Shown one piece after another: positions 27,274-37,143 of a DNA stretch of 64,000 bases. The stretch is from Hyphomicrobiales bacterium (GTDB lineage Bacteria > Pseudomonadota > Alphaproteobacteria > Rhizobiales > CAJQND01). The notes beneath the pieces were generated by a model. The model worked only from the letters and a program-made list of their open reading frames with translations. It was not told where the DNA came from and ran no database searches. Every line of letters begins with the position of its first letter. Within the stretch, counting starts at the first letter, position 1. The position numbers were made by a program, and so were the translations under genes. The stretch covers positions 64,350-128,349 of the forward strand of contig JANQOW010000066.1 in the NCBI GenBank assembly GCA_028285595.1, given 5' to 3'.

Positions 27274-27533
27274 CCGAATCGCTTGGTGAGGGCCCTCAGC
27301 ACGGCTCGCCTTTAGGCCACAGTCGGCCTAGCTTGAGTTGTCTGCTAGGTACTTGCAGCCCGGGTCAATGATACTCTTTGGAAGGGTATCTTCACCAGGA
27401 ACAGCCTAACGAAGCTTACTAAGCGTGGGACTATACTGGTCAATGGTATGGCAGGCCCTACACACCCAGGACATTGGATCAACTTTTCCTCACCGAATAC
27501 GATTGAGACAAGCCGTTCTTTATCAAATGGACA

Positions 27534-29450
27534 TCACTCACGCGCCAGCGAACGATGCACTATGCCTGCTACGAATTTTGACCCGCCTTCCGTGTAGTGG
27601 GCCTCATCCCATGCTAACGGAGTTCTTGACGCGCCGCCGACAGACGCGCGGCATTTCGTTCCCTCGCACAAATTCTCAATCAATGACACATAGATCGCGC
27701 CATACTGCATCGAGATCTTTGAGAGAGACTTGTCGAGTTTCCTGAGCTCGGCTATCAGCGGCATGTTAATCATTTCCGGAAGTTCACCGCTCGCCACCCG
27801 GACAAGGTGCTCTGGCAGAGACGGTTTCCACATTGGTGTGGGGCCGATTAGCACCGTTTTCTCAGAGTTTTTCTTCGAGAAATCTAAGGCAGATCTAAGA
27901 TTTCTCTCGAAATATTTGGCATTTTGATGATAGAACCAGTTTGCAGATAAGATAATTATGTCAAATTTTTTACGCTCAATTTTTTTCTTAATATCTTTTA
28001 CAAGATTATTGCAGTTCAGATTAAATCTCTGCACCTCTTGTTCAAACGGCGGACAATTCATAGCCGTAAACTGAGAAACGTTTGAGTCGGATGGGAATTT
28101 GTCGTTGATCCCAATATACAGATGCGCCGCGTGAGAGTCGCCCCATATGAGGACGTTGTTCCCGACGCCAAATCTAAGACACCCCGCTTTGTCCTCGAAA
28201 CCTCGTTGATTATTATGCAAAAAACACGCCCTCAGGCGATACTTCTCATCAATATTATAATCATTATATGCTAGTAGATTTTTCTCATCTTGATTAAATC
28301 TATCAGGAATTCCCCCACTTACACCACTGTAGATTGAAAGACCGGAAAGCACGGTGATGGGAACAAATATCGATGCAGCAAAGGATGAATTTGATCGCAA
28401 CAAGGTCTTCTTTCTGATGGGGTTCTCAAGAAACCGGTACGTTAGGGCCGCAAATACCACACTAAAGAAAATAACAGAAATTTTCAGATATATCTTTTCG
28501 ATCGGAATATTAACATTGTCGGCAAAAACAAAAAGCACCCAGTGCCAAAGATATAGTGAATACGAGATCAACCCAATATATATTAAAACACTGTTGCTAA
28601 ATAGCTTGGTGATCAGCGGTTTAAATCGATACCCACCGGACCACATGATCATCGCGGTCCCAACGCAGGGCAACAAGGCACGATAAGATGGAAAGGGTGT
28701 CGCGCTGGAAAACCAGAAGGCGGACGCCAATATCATGGCGAGCCCGACCACTGACGCGCCGGACAACAACCATGGCGGCACCTGTTCCTCGCCCGTTGCC
28801 TCGGCAGATAGCAGTGCAAGGCCCGCCCCCAGCCCCAGCTCCCAAGCCCTGGTAGGCAGCAAAAAGAAACCTGCGACTGGCTTAGCCGCCGCTGCCCAGA
28901 TCGCCAAAGCCAGCGACAGGAGTATTGAAGCGCACAGCAATGGAAATAGTAAATTTCTTTTAAACTTGAATATCAAACACACTATAACCGGATAAAAAAT
29001 ATAAAACTGTTCCTCAACGGAAAGCGACCACATATGCAACAGCGGTCGCAATCCCGCATCCACATCAAAATAATTTGTATTCTTCCATAAATATATATTT
29101 GAAACGAAGAAAATCTGAGAAATCAAATTTGACGTCATGTCATAAAATAATTTCGGCGAGTACAAATTATAAAAAACTATAAATGTAAATGACAAAACCA
29201 AAATCATAGACGGCAGCAATCGCCTAGCACGTCGTATCCAAAACCTCTTAAAAGAAAAGCGATTATTGTGCAGATCTGAGTAAATTATCTTAGTTATTAG
29301 ATATCCGCTGATCACGAAGAACACATCGACACCAACGTATCCTCCAGATACAACACCCAACTCTGCATGGAAAACAATAACCAGCCCGATGGCCAGCGCC
29401 CGAAGCCCGTCAATATCGGGTCTGTAAACTGTGTCGAAGTTTGAACGCAC
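27534..29450 (-). CDS. OafA/YrhL-type acyltransferase with C-terminal SGNH domain
   Basis: A 638-residue membrane O-acyltransferase. The first 370 residues hold about ten membrane segments with the acyltransferase-3 motifs YRPDIDGLRALAIGLVIVFH, GGYVGVDVFFVISGYLI and SVEEQFYIFYP. The C-terminal 230 residues are a periplasmic SGNH domain: IWGDSHAAH near residue 435 carries the nucleophile Ser and WDEAHYTEGG near 614 the Asp-His pair. Proteins of this fusion type bring acetyl groups across the inner membrane and attach them to O-antigen or exopolysaccharide sugars. The coding DNA is conspicuously AT-rich except for a GC-rich patch around 28640-28900. Single-gene unit, convergent with the GT25 gene. 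Confidence 0.92.
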   Translation of the reverse strand: MRSNFDTVYRPDIDGLRALAIGLVIVFHAELGVVSGGYVGVDVFFVISGYLITKIIYSDLHNNRFSFKRFWIRRARRLLPSMILVLSFTFIVFYNLYSPKLFYDMTSNLISQIFFVSNIYLWKNTNYFDVDAGLRPLLHMWSLSVEEQFYIFYPVIVCLIFKFKRNLLFPLLCASILLSLALAIWAAAAKPVAGFFLLPTRAWELGLGAGLALLSAEATGEEQVPPWLLSGASVVGLAMILASAFWFSSATPFPSYRALLPCVGTAMIMWSGGYRFKPLITKLFSNSVLIYIGLISYSLYLWHWVLFVFADNVNIPIEKIYLKISVIFFSVVFAALTYRFLENPIRKKTLLRSNSSFAASIFVPITVLSGLSIYSGVSGGIPDRFNQDEKNLLAYNDYNIDEKYRLRACFLHNNQRGFEDKAGCLRFGVGNNVLIWGDSHAAHLYIGINDKFPSDSNVSQFTAMNCPPFEQEVQRFNLNCNNLVKDIKKKIERKKFDIIILSANWFYHQNAKYFERNLRSALDFSKKNSEKTVLIGPTPMWKPSLPEHLVRVASGELPEMINMPLIAELRKLDKSLSKISMQYGAIYVSLIENLCEGTKCRASVGGASRTPLAWDEAHYTEGGSKFVAGIVHRSLARE

Positions 29451-29949
29451 TGGTCGCCCGCCCGCCTCTGAAGTGGTTGTTCTCGTTGTACGATTTGCCT
29501 GATCGTAAGTTACCGAGTCACGCTGTTTTAACGCAAGCTACGAACAAAGTATTGTCGAAATGAGTATGTGCATGTTCTTAAAGTATTGAAGGTTAAGCCG
29601 TTCGAGGGAACATCAGCAGCTTGCCGGCACACCTTGGGCCTTACTCTCTAGAGTCCGGTTTCTGTTGCGCAGCTGCATGTGGCTTTGCCCTATGGAATCC
29701 CCGTCAAGCGATCCGCAGAAGCCTTTATCCAAGAGGAAATACCTCTGAGAACGCCTCGCGAGAATCACTAGGCGGCAGTCCAGATCGAGAACTTGTTTAA
29801 GACTTCAATAAAATCCTTGTTCTGACCTTAATTTGATCTTTAACGCGTGATCCTACTCTCTCCTGCGCGATGGTGCGCACATCATGTTTAGGCATGAAGC
29901 TGCGTCGAGATCAAAACCACGGTTTAGGCGGTGGTGGGAGTTTTGAGTT
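29451..29949. promoter_or_regulatory. Intergenic region upstream of the G8/RTX gene
   Basis: Five hundred bases between divergent genes. Frames here are short and featureless. The last 150 bases before 29950 should hold the promoter and leader of the large RTX gene; its ribosome binding site is the GGGAG in GGTGGTGGGAG. No clear repeat or terminator was seen. Confidence 0.3.
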
Positions 29950-32900
29950 ATGGGCGACGACAACAAGGTCGATCTGCGTACAGGCATTCACGCTTTCTGG
30001 CCCGTCAACGGGCACGCGAGTCACGATCCATCGGACACGCTTGAACTGCGACGAGACCAATCTGCAGCGCTGATGCCTCCGGTACAGACCGCGCCTGAAT
30101 CCGCCGAACCAAACACAATCATATTCGATGCGCAGTTTGACGATACCAACGCGGCATCAGCTGCTGCAGAACCGCCTTCGTCCAAAGAGCAAGCCGACAG
30201 CTCTGATTTTCTGCTCAACGCAGCAGAACAGCATACTCCAGGTACGCAAGAAGCTGAGAACAAGTTCGAGAATGGGCCAAGCAGCCAACAGTCAACTCCC
30301 AGTGACGTCTCCGCAACGAATGAAGCACCGCCGACAGTTCACGACGAAGAGGCGGATACCACGAGCTCGCGTGAAGAAAGCCTAGACACCAGTTTTGAGC
30401 CTGCTGCGGGCACGTTCGATGGTGCAAGTGACACCGCTGGAATCGCCACCGTTCAAGATGCCACCGCCACGGCCAATGTCGGTGGGATGCATTCGGCCAA
30501 TGGGTCTCAAACGACTCCCGAACCGGGCCACATGGGTGCAATGTCATCAGACACCGAACCAGGAAGTCCGTTTATTGATTGGTCATTGGATGAAACGCGG
30601 CTTCAAGAACAACAAATGACACTGAATTTGGTGCCATCCGACATGGTCACGCACCGTGCCGTTCAGAGTGGTAGCTGGTTTGATCCAAACACTTGGGAGA
30701 CTGGAGAGGTACCGGGAGCTGGAGCGCGAGTTCAAATCCCGCTCGATACGCAAGTCACATACGACGGCCAGAGTACTGCGCCACTCCTAACTGTTCGGGT
30801 GGATGGAGAGCTCAAGTTCTCCAATGCCGTAAACACAAAAATGGTCGTCGATACGTTTGTGGTTACCCATCCGGGCAGACTGGAAATTGCGCCCAACAAA
30901 GATGTCACGACAGATGTGGTGTTTCAGGATCACGACGGCCCAATAAGTGACATGATGTCCATGGGGCTTGGCCTTGTCACCTTGGGCTCAGTGTCGATCC
31001 AAGGCACAGAAAAAACGTCGCATACCAAAGTCGGTGTCGACGCCTATCAGGGGGACACGTCTCTCGTCCTTAGCGAAATCCCAGTTAACTGGGAGGTCGG
31101 AGATACCATCGTCCTCACTGGAACCACTGCCCTGGACTTTGAGATGCGGGAGCATCAAGACGAAGTGCGGACCATCACCGCTATCGAAGGCAATGTCGTC
31201 CACTTTGATGGGCCGTTACAATTTGACCATGTGGGCCCTCAAGACGGCCTCTTTGCATCAGTCGCGAACATGAGTCGAAATGTAACATTCTCCAGCGCGG
31301 ATCCGGACACAATCGCCAACCGTGGCCACGTAATGTTCATGCACAACGATGATGTGGATGTTCGCTATGCTGAGTTCGACGAACTCGGGCGCACTGATAA
31401 GTCGCGGTTGGACGTCGGCTCGATGGAAAACCCGAATGGTCGATATGCCTTTCACTTTCACAAGCAAGGCGTTGAGCTTGATGACGACCCATCGATGGCC
31501 ATCGGCAATGCAGTAACGGGGTCGCCTGGCTGGGGATTCGTCCACCATTCGAGCTATTCCATCTTCGACAACAATGCTGCGTACGGGGTAGCAGGCGCCG
31601 CATTCGTTGCTGAATCTGGCGATGAAACCGGATCGTGGGGCGGTAACATCGCAATTGGTGGGATTGGCATCGAAGGAAGCGCAGACTCTCCAAAAGCTGC
31701 GGTATTAACCGCGAACACAGGCAATGGCGGCGTGGGCTTTTACTTCCAGGGACGCCTCGTCCACAATCACGACAACATCGCGGCGAGCCAGTCCAGTCAT
31801 GGATTTCTCTACTTTCATCGCACAGTAACCTCCCTGAAAAACCCAACTCCCGGCACCTTTGATGACATCCTTGCGGAAGGATACATGGTTGGCGATTCCA
31901 ACGATCTTGAGACTGATCGCCCCCCTATCCAAGGTTTCGCCGGCAATGAAGCTTTTGCTGTCGGCACTGGCTTTGAGGTGATCAAAAACATAGCCCATCA
32001 GCATCACGGTGACCGCTCGGTTTTCGAAGATTTTCTCGCTTGGAATGTGCAAGAGGGAGTGCTGTTCGATTATACGGGCCACTATCTGCTTAGGGATTCC
32101 CTTGTGATTTCCCGCGCCGATACAGGAGAGCACATTGGCCCCGATCGCAGCTGGGATTCAACAGGATTGCAGGGAGGAAACTGGGCTGTCGACACGGTTT
32201 TTGACAATGTTGAGGTGATCGGGTTTCATGATGCAATCAAAACCTCCAGCGTTGGCTCGCTTGACTCTGGAAGCTTTATCGTCACCCGCCTAACCGCAAC
32301 TGACGTTGTGAACCGGATCAACAACAGATCGGATGTAAGTGACTTTGTAATTGAACTCGACATGAGTTCTGTAGACCTGTCACAAACACCAACGTTGATT
32401 TTCGACGCTGACGCTGATCTTACGATCGACTCAATTTCAGGCAACGAGTATCTCGACCTGTCCGGAACCTTCACCGACAGCCTCGGAACCAGCGATTATC
32501 AGATCAATACAGATCATGCCACCCGCAGGCATTACTATGAAGTAGATCTTCGCCAGATGATTCGGGAGAACGGCTTCTACGATGCAGCCGATGGAAGCAC
32601 GGTTACGCTGTATCGGGAACTCCTGTCAGACCGCTGGACCGGCGATACGTTCGTCATGGACATCGTGATAACGATCGCTGACCCTACAATCCTCGACACA
32701 ATATACGATGCCGAGGGTCACCCGATCAGTCAGACTGGCTTCAAGGGCGTATTGGACACAACAGAGTTAGGCGGGTTTCTGTACACCAATTCGGGCGCTT
32801 ATGCCCAAACTGACTATGTAAAGGTAGACGAAGGCAAAAGCATCGTCTTCGATGTCTTTGCGAACGACAGTGATCTTGACGGTGACGCCATCTCTCTTGT

Positions 32901-34035
32901 TGGGTTCACAGGTGTTGAGAACGGCACTCTTACACATCTAGGCAACGGTCAATTTAGTTACACCCCAAACCTCGGTTTTGTCGGAAGGGACGACTTCACT
33001 TACACAATTGTGGATGCCGGATCAGGTCGTCAAACACAAGGCAGAGTGTATGTAGATACAAAAGACGTAGTCGGCGACGAATACCTGACAGGTGGCTCGG
33101 GTTCGGATGTGATCGATGGCGGCGTGGGCAATGACGCCCTCTTAGGTTTCGAAGGCAACGATGTGCTGGACGGCGGTTCCGGCAGTGACATCCTGCAAGG
33201 AGGCAACGGCATAGACTGGCTGTTCGGTCGAGACGGCGCCGACACCCTGGATGGCGGCGAAGAAACTGACGCGCTTTTCGGCGGAGATGGTGACGACAAC
33301 CTTACAGGTGGCGCGGGCGGAGACAGTTTGGATGGAGGCTACGGCGATGACGTTATCAACGGAAACGGCGGCATCGATTGGTTGTATGGCTCCTTTGGCG
33401 ACGATGAGCTTATTGGGGGAGCCGACACCGACGCTCTGTTCGGCCAAGAAGGCAATGACACGCTGAGAGGGGGAGACGCCGGAGACAGTGTTGACGGAGG
33501 CGCAGACGACGATCAGCTGTTCGGCGACGCGGGTGTTGATTGGTTGTATGGTCAGAGCGGAAATGATTCACTAGACGGCGGAGACGATGGTGACGTGCTG
33601 TTCGGCGGCGCTGGAAACGACACACTTTCCGGCGGCGCTGGAAACGACAGCCTTGACGGCGGAGATGGGGACGACGTGCTGAACGGCGGTGCGGGCGTCG
33701 ACATCCACTGGGGTGGCCTGGGAGCGGACAGTTTTGTCTTCTCCAGTCCGTCCGACGGTGGTGACGTGGTGAGAGACTTTGTGAGCGGAATCGACACCAT
33801 TGTCATAAACCAAACTGGCTTTGGCCTGGGGGCTTCAGGCCCTCTGTCGAGCGAGATGTTTGAATCAGGTGATGGTTTGCCGGCGGGGTTCACAGCCTCA
33901 GGTCCAGTCTTTTATCTCGAGACCGTAGGCGGCGGACTTTGGTTCGATCCAACAGGCGGATCTTCATCCGATGTTGTGATCGTCGCGGGGTTTGAAACAG
34001 GCAGGCCAGACTTTTCCGATATCATTATCGCCTAG
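29950..34035 (+). CDS. Giant secreted G8 domain / beta-helix / cadherin-like / RTX protein
   Basis: A 1361-residue secreted protein. Residues 1-200 are low-complexity, rich in Ser, Thr, Glu and Ala. A G8 domain begins near 240 (GSWFDPNTWETGEVPG), followed by a long region (about 330-800) with the alternating pattern of a right-handed beta-helix (HFHKQGVEL, GWGFVHHSSYSIFDNNAAYG). Near 954-1040 is a cadherin-like/tandem-95 domain (VDEGKSIVFDVFANDSDLDGD). Residues about 1043-1250 are calcium-binding RTX nonapeptides (GGxGxDxLx), ending in a 110-residue C-terminal module that should hold the type I secretion signal. There is no N-terminal signal peptide. Function is unknown; G8 proteins are linked to extracellular polysaccharide binding or degradation. 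Its C-terminal third is duplicated in the next gene. Confidence 0.88.
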   Translation: MGDDNKVDLRTGIHAFWPVNGHASHDPSDTLELRRDQSAALMPPVQTAPESAEPNTIIFDAQFDDTNAASAAAEPPSSKEQADSSDFLLNAAEQHTPGTQEAENKFENGPSSQQSTPSDVSATNEAPPTVHDEEADTTSSREESLDTSFEPAAGTFDGASDTAGIATVQDATATANVGGMHSANGSQTTPEPGHMGAMSSDTEPGSPFIDWSLDETRLQEQQMTLNLVPSDMVTHRAVQSGSWFDPNTWETGEVPGAGARVQIPLDTQVTYDGQSTAPLLTVRVDGELKFSNAVNTKMVVDTFVVTHPGRLEIAPNKDVTTDVVFQDHDGPISDMMSMGLGLVTLGSVSIQGTEKTSHTKVGVDAYQGDTSLVLSEIPVNWEVGDTIVLTGTTALDFEMREHQDEVRTITAIEGNVVHFDGPLQFDHVGPQDGLFASVANMSRNVTFSSADPDTIANRGHVMFMHNDDVDVRYAEFDELGRTDKSRLDVGSMENPNGRYAFHFHKQGVELDDDPSMAIGNAVTGSPGWGFVHHSSYSIFDNNAAYGVAGAAFVAESGDETGSWGGNIAIGGIGIEGSADSPKAAVLTANTGNGGVGFYFQGRLVHNHDNIAASQSSHGFLYFHRTVTSLKNPTPGTFDDILAEGYMVGDSNDLETDRPPIQGFAGNEAFAVGTGFEVIKNIAHQHHGDRSVFEDFLAWNVQEGVLFDYTGHYLLRDSLVISRADTGEHIGPDRSWDSTGLQGGNWAVDTVFDNVEVIGFHDAIKTSSVGSLDSGSFIVTRLTATDVVNRINNRSDVSDFVIELDMSSVDLSQTPTLIFDADADLTIDSISGNEYLDLSGTFTDSLGTSDYQINTDHATRRHYYEVDLRQMIRENGFYDAADGSTVTLYRELLSDRWTGDTFVMDIVITIADPTILDTIYDAEGHPISQTGFKGVLDTTELGGFLYTNSGAYAQTDYVKVDEGKSIVFDVFANDSDLDGDAISLVGFTGVENGTLTHLGNGQFSYTPNLGFVGRDDFTYTIVDAGSGRQTQGRVYVDTKDVVGDEYLTGGSGSDVIDGGVGNDALLGFEGNDVLDGGSGSDILQGGNGIDWLFGRDGADTLDGGEETDALFGGDGDDNLTGGAGGDSLDGGYGDDVINGNGGIDWLYGSFGDDELIGGADTDALFGQEGNDTLRGGDAGDSVDGGADDDQLFGDAGVDWLYGQSGNDSLDGGDDGDVLFGGAGNDTLSGGAGNDSLDGGDGDDVLNGGAGVDIHWGGLGADSFVFSSPSDGGDVVRDFVSGIDTIVINQTGFGLGASGPLSSEMFESGDGLPAGFTASGPVFYLETVGGGLWFDPTGGSSSDVVIVAGFETGRPDFSDIIIA
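33214..33699 (+). repeat. Three 162-bp higher-order RTX repeats (G8 protein)
   Basis: Three consecutive 54-residue units (33214-33375, 33376-33537, 33538-33699), each made of six RTX nonapeptides and each starting with DWL(F/Y)G. Within a unit the nonapeptides differ in a fixed order: DWLxG, DxL, D(A/V)LFG, DxL, DS(L/V)DGG, D(V/Q)(I/L)xG. The same three units in the same order recur in the metalloprotease gene. Confidence 0.9.
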
Positions 34036-34421
34036 CTGCTCCAGATCGTTTCTGACCTCCAGCTATGGCACATCGCGTCTACTTGAACGGGAAAGCCAGA
34101 GCTGAACAAGGCCAAACCTAAAGCAAAAATCAGCCTCTCCCGCCCCCCTCGCTGACCGCGTCGTCCTACACCCGCGGCGCATGTTCAGCACTTGTTTCGT
34201 CAAGCAGTCATTTGGAAACTAATAGATTTCGCAGTAGGTCAAAACGCTGTGGAGCGACGAAACCTGTGCTTATCGTGAAATTGCCCTGCTTCGGTCACAA
34301 AGCTATAGTTTTCATCAACTTTAATTCTTTTTTGGGGCGGCGGCCTAACTCATTATCAGCAGCGAGGGTGTTAAGGTTCACTCAACCTTGTGTGGGCTTA
34401 ATGTGAGTGCGGGAAAATCAG
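34036..34421. other. Spacer between the two RTX genes
   Basis: About 385 bases with no supportable gene. It probably contains the promoter of the metalloprotease gene and the 3' end of the G8 gene. I see no strong terminator hairpin with a T-run directly behind 34035. Confidence 0.3.
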
Positions 34422-36890
34422 ATGTGTAACGTGTGCATGAGAGCGTCTGCGGAGCTCTGGGTGGAGGACCCAATCGCCGATGACGCACTATCAACCAGCG
34501 CGACTCTTAATCAAGAGATTAAAGTCGATACGTCGGGGCAAACCAATACTGATGTGGTAGGGGCCGATCAGGGCGCATTTGGTTGGATTGCAGATAGTGT
34601 AGGCACTTCTAATCTGACGTCAGTGGACGGCGATCAGGAGATCTGGTCGACAAGTGGGGAAGTTGACTACTCGCACGAAGTTGTGGCCAGCGACCCTAGT
34701 CAAGATTGGAGCGGTAATTCGTCAAACCGTGGCCAACAAACCGTTGAAGTCGGCGAACTCCAGATCATCCAGGAAAACTCAGGCGAATCGGCTGGAACCG
34801 AAACTTCCGGAACGACCGGGCAAGAGGGTCCGGGAACGCCACCGATCGCCCTTCTGGCGGGAACTGCAGAAGGTGGCGAGGCATCTGGCACGTCGCAGGG
34901 ATTTAACCAGGACTTGGTTGATCAACTGGATAGCGGTAACTACTGGTTTGAAGGCGGTGGCGCGGTTGCCCAAACCATTACTTACGGTTTCACAACAAAC
35001 AGCAGCTTTGCATCGGGATATGGCGAGCAAAGCGGCTGGTCGGCGTTCGTGGCCAGCCAGGAAACCCTCACCCGCGAGATTATGGGACTTTGGGATGACC
35101 TAATTGCACCGGCTTTCGTTGAAGATACCAGTTCCCCGGATACGGCCGACATAAAATTCTCAAACACAACCACCAACAATGGTTTCGCAAAAGCCTACGG
35201 ACCAGGCCAGGTCAACGTAGAGTTCTTTCAGTTCCATAAGATTGAAGGTTCAGTCTGGCTGAATCCCAACTATAGCAGCGGTATCAATAACCTGATTGAT
35301 CCGACTGCGGGTGATTTTGGCTATCAGGTGATTGCGCATGAAATTGGTCACGCCTTGGGCTTGAACCACGGCGGCAACTATAATGGTGGCTCGCCAGTGT
35401 ATGGCGACACCAGCACAGGTTGGCAGTACGTTGAAGACTCTCGCCAATACACCATCATGTCATATTTCAACGCCTCAGCGACTGGCGCGGATTATGATGG
35501 CAACTACGCCCAGACTCCTATGGTCTATGACATCATGGCGCTTCAGCAGCTCTATGGGGCAGATTACACCACGCGTTCAGGGGATACGACCTACGGCTTC
35601 AACTCGACTGCCGGTCATTGGCTTTACGACTACACGCTGAACACCGCACCCATCATGACAATTTGGGATGGAGACGGAACAGATACAATCGATCTGTCCG
35701 GGTGGAGCACAAGTTCCACTTTGTCGTTGGTGGCTGGATCCTACTCAAGCGTCAACAGCATGACCTACAACTTGGCGATCGCCTACGACGTAGACATTGA
35801 AAACGCCCTTGGCGGTTCAGGCGATGACACCCTCACCGGCAATGATTTGAACAATACCATCGCCGGTAACGGAGGAGATGACCAGATCGAGGGTCACGAG
35901 GGGAACGACAACCTCTATGGAGGCTCTGGTGAGGATGTGCTGCTTGGGGGCATCGGAGAAGATGGTTTGTTCGGCGGCACTGACAACGACGAATTGACGG
36001 GCGGAGCAGGCAACGACAGTCTTAATGGCGAACAAGGGGACGACACGCTTAACGGCGACGCCGGCATGGACTGGCTTTATGGAGGCGATGGTTTGGACGT
36101 CCTGAATGGCGGATCAGAAACCGATGCGCTTTTCGGTGAGGCTGGCAATGATACCTTAAATGGCGGCGCCGGCGGTGACAGCCTTGATGGTGGATTCGGC
36201 GACGACATCTTGAACGGCGGTGAAGGTGTTGATTGGTTATTCGGCTCATTTGGAGCCGACCAACTCAACGGCGGCGGCGATACTGATGCTCTTTTTGGAC
36301 AAGAAGGCAATGACATCCTGAACGGCGGCAGCGGTGGCGATAGCGTGGACGGCGGAGCTGATGACGACCAGTTGTTTGGGAACGACGGGGTCGATTGGCT
36401 TTTTGGTCAGGCCGGCAATGACCACTTGGACGGCGGGAATGATGCAGATGTGTTGTTCGCAGGCGACGGCAACGACACCCTCTTAGGGGGTGGTGATGGC
36501 GATAGCTTAGATGGCGGTGATGGGAACGACAGTTTGGACGGCGGCGCGGGTGTCGACGTCCTTTGGGGCGGGTTGGGTGCAGATACATTTGTATTTGCTG
36601 ACCCCTCTCATGGTGGCGATGTGGTGCGCGATTTCATCAGCGGCACCGATACAATCAACATCAGTCAGACAGGGTTTGGACTGTCGGTAAACGGCGCTCT
36701 CGCAGCCGATATGTTTGAAACCGGAAATGGTCTGCCGTCTGACTTCGCAGCTTCCGGACCGGTGTTCTACCTTGACACTACTGGCAATGGGCTTTGGTTT
36801 GATCCGACCGGCGGAACGTCGACGGACGTGACAATCGTTGCCGGATTTGAGACAGGAACTCCGGTATTGTCCGACATCTTCATCGTATAA
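34422..36890 (+). CDS. M10 (serralysin-type) zinc metalloprotease with RTX tail
   Basis: An 822-residue secreted protease. The start is set at the ATG 34422 because GGGAA lies eight bases upstream; an in-frame GTG at 34407 is the alternative. The N-terminus MCNVCMRAS resembles that of other alphaproteobacterial M10 proteases. After about 170 polar, Gly/Ser/Glu-rich residues comes the metzincin domain: zinc site HEIGHALGLNH at about 306-316 (three His and catalytic Glu) and Met-turn IMSYF near 345. A serralysin C-terminal domain begins near 375, RTX nonapeptides run from about 465 to 711, and the final 110 residues match the end of the G8 protein. No signal peptide is present, so type I secretion is expected; no such transporter gene is in the window. 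Confidence 0.93.
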   Translation: MCNVCMRASAELWVEDPIADDALSTSATLNQEIKVDTSGQTNTDVVGADQGAFGWIADSVGTSNLTSVDGDQEIWSTSGEVDYSHEVVASDPSQDWSGNSSNRGQQTVEVGELQIIQENSGESAGTETSGTTGQEGPGTPPIALLAGTAEGGEASGTSQGFNQDLVDQLDSGNYWFEGGGAVAQTITYGFTTNSSFASGYGEQSGWSAFVASQETLTREIMGLWDDLIAPAFVEDTSSPDTADIKFSNTTTNNGFAKAYGPGQVNVEFFQFHKIEGSVWLNPNYSSGINNLIDPTAGDFGYQVIAHEIGHALGLNHGGNYNGGSPVYGDTSTGWQYVEDSRQYTIMSYFNASATGADYDGNYAQTPMVYDIMALQQLYGADYTTRSGDTTYGFNSTAGHWLYDYTLNTAPIMTIWDGDGTDTIDLSGWSTSSTLSLVAGSYSSVNSMTYNLAIAYDVDIENALGGSGDDTLTGNDLNNTIAGNGGDDQIEGHEGNDNLYGGSGEDVLLGGIGEDGLFGGTDNDELTGGAGNDSLNGEQGDDTLNGDAGMDWLYGGDGLDVLNGGSETDALFGEAGNDTLNGGAGGDSLDGGFGDDILNGGEGVDWLFGSFGADQLNGGGDTDALFGQEGNDILNGGSGGDSVDGGADDDQLFGNDGVDWLFGQAGNDHLDGGNDADVLFAGDGNDTLLGGGDGDSLDGGDGNDSLDGGAGVDVLWGGLGADTFVFADPSHGGDVVRDFISGTDTINISQTGFGLSVNGALAADMFETGNGLPSDFAASGPVFYLDTTGNGLWFDPTGGTSTDVTIVAGFETGTPVLSDIFIV
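36069..36554 (+). repeat. Three 162-bp higher-order RTX repeats (metalloprotease)
   Basis: Units at 36069-36230, 36231-36392 and 36393-36554, each 54 residues and starting DWL(Y/F)G. Unit by unit they resemble the units of the G8 protein more than one another: the second units share DALFGQEGND and DSVDGGADDDQLFG in both proteins. This shows that the whole array, not single units, was copied. Confidence 0.9.
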
Positions 36891-37050
36891 ACGGTCGTGA
36901 TTGACTTTGTGATCCACGCACCCGGTCGATCTTGTTTGGCCCGTCTCGGGTCAACTCGGACTAAGTTATCAGTATCCGCTTTCAATCAGGCTGCACTCGC
37001 GCGAAGGAACCTGATATAGCAGGAGGCATCATCATGGCTGAGGGTGGCGG

Positions 37051-37143
37051 ATGCGTTGGAAATTTTATCAGAGAACCGTTTCCCTCATAGTCTTTGGGCT
37101 CGCTGATCGCGGTGCGCCTAACCTCCACTGGAGCCTGTTATGA
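37051..37143 (+). CDS. Possible short upstream ORF coupled to wecB
   Basis: A 30-codon frame (begins MRWKFYQRTVSLIVFG) whose TGA overlaps the wecB ATG as ATGA. A second tiny frame, 37034-37090 (18 codons), has an ideal AGGAGG site seven bases upstream. The two overlap in different frames. They could be leader peptides that set wecB translation, or the AGGAGG could be chance; neither peptide is recognisable. Confidence 0.25.
   Translation: MRWKFYQRTVSLIVFGLADRGAPNLHWSLL

Noticed and set aside
27313-27330. TAGGCC/GGCCTA hairpin after the GT25 gene as a terminator
   Set aside because: Only six base pairs and no T-run follow on the plus strand.
33030-36588. Minus-strand frames rich in Ser/Pro or Arg/His opposite the RTX repeats
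   Set aside because: Periodic artefacts of the antisense strand of glycine/aspartate repeats.
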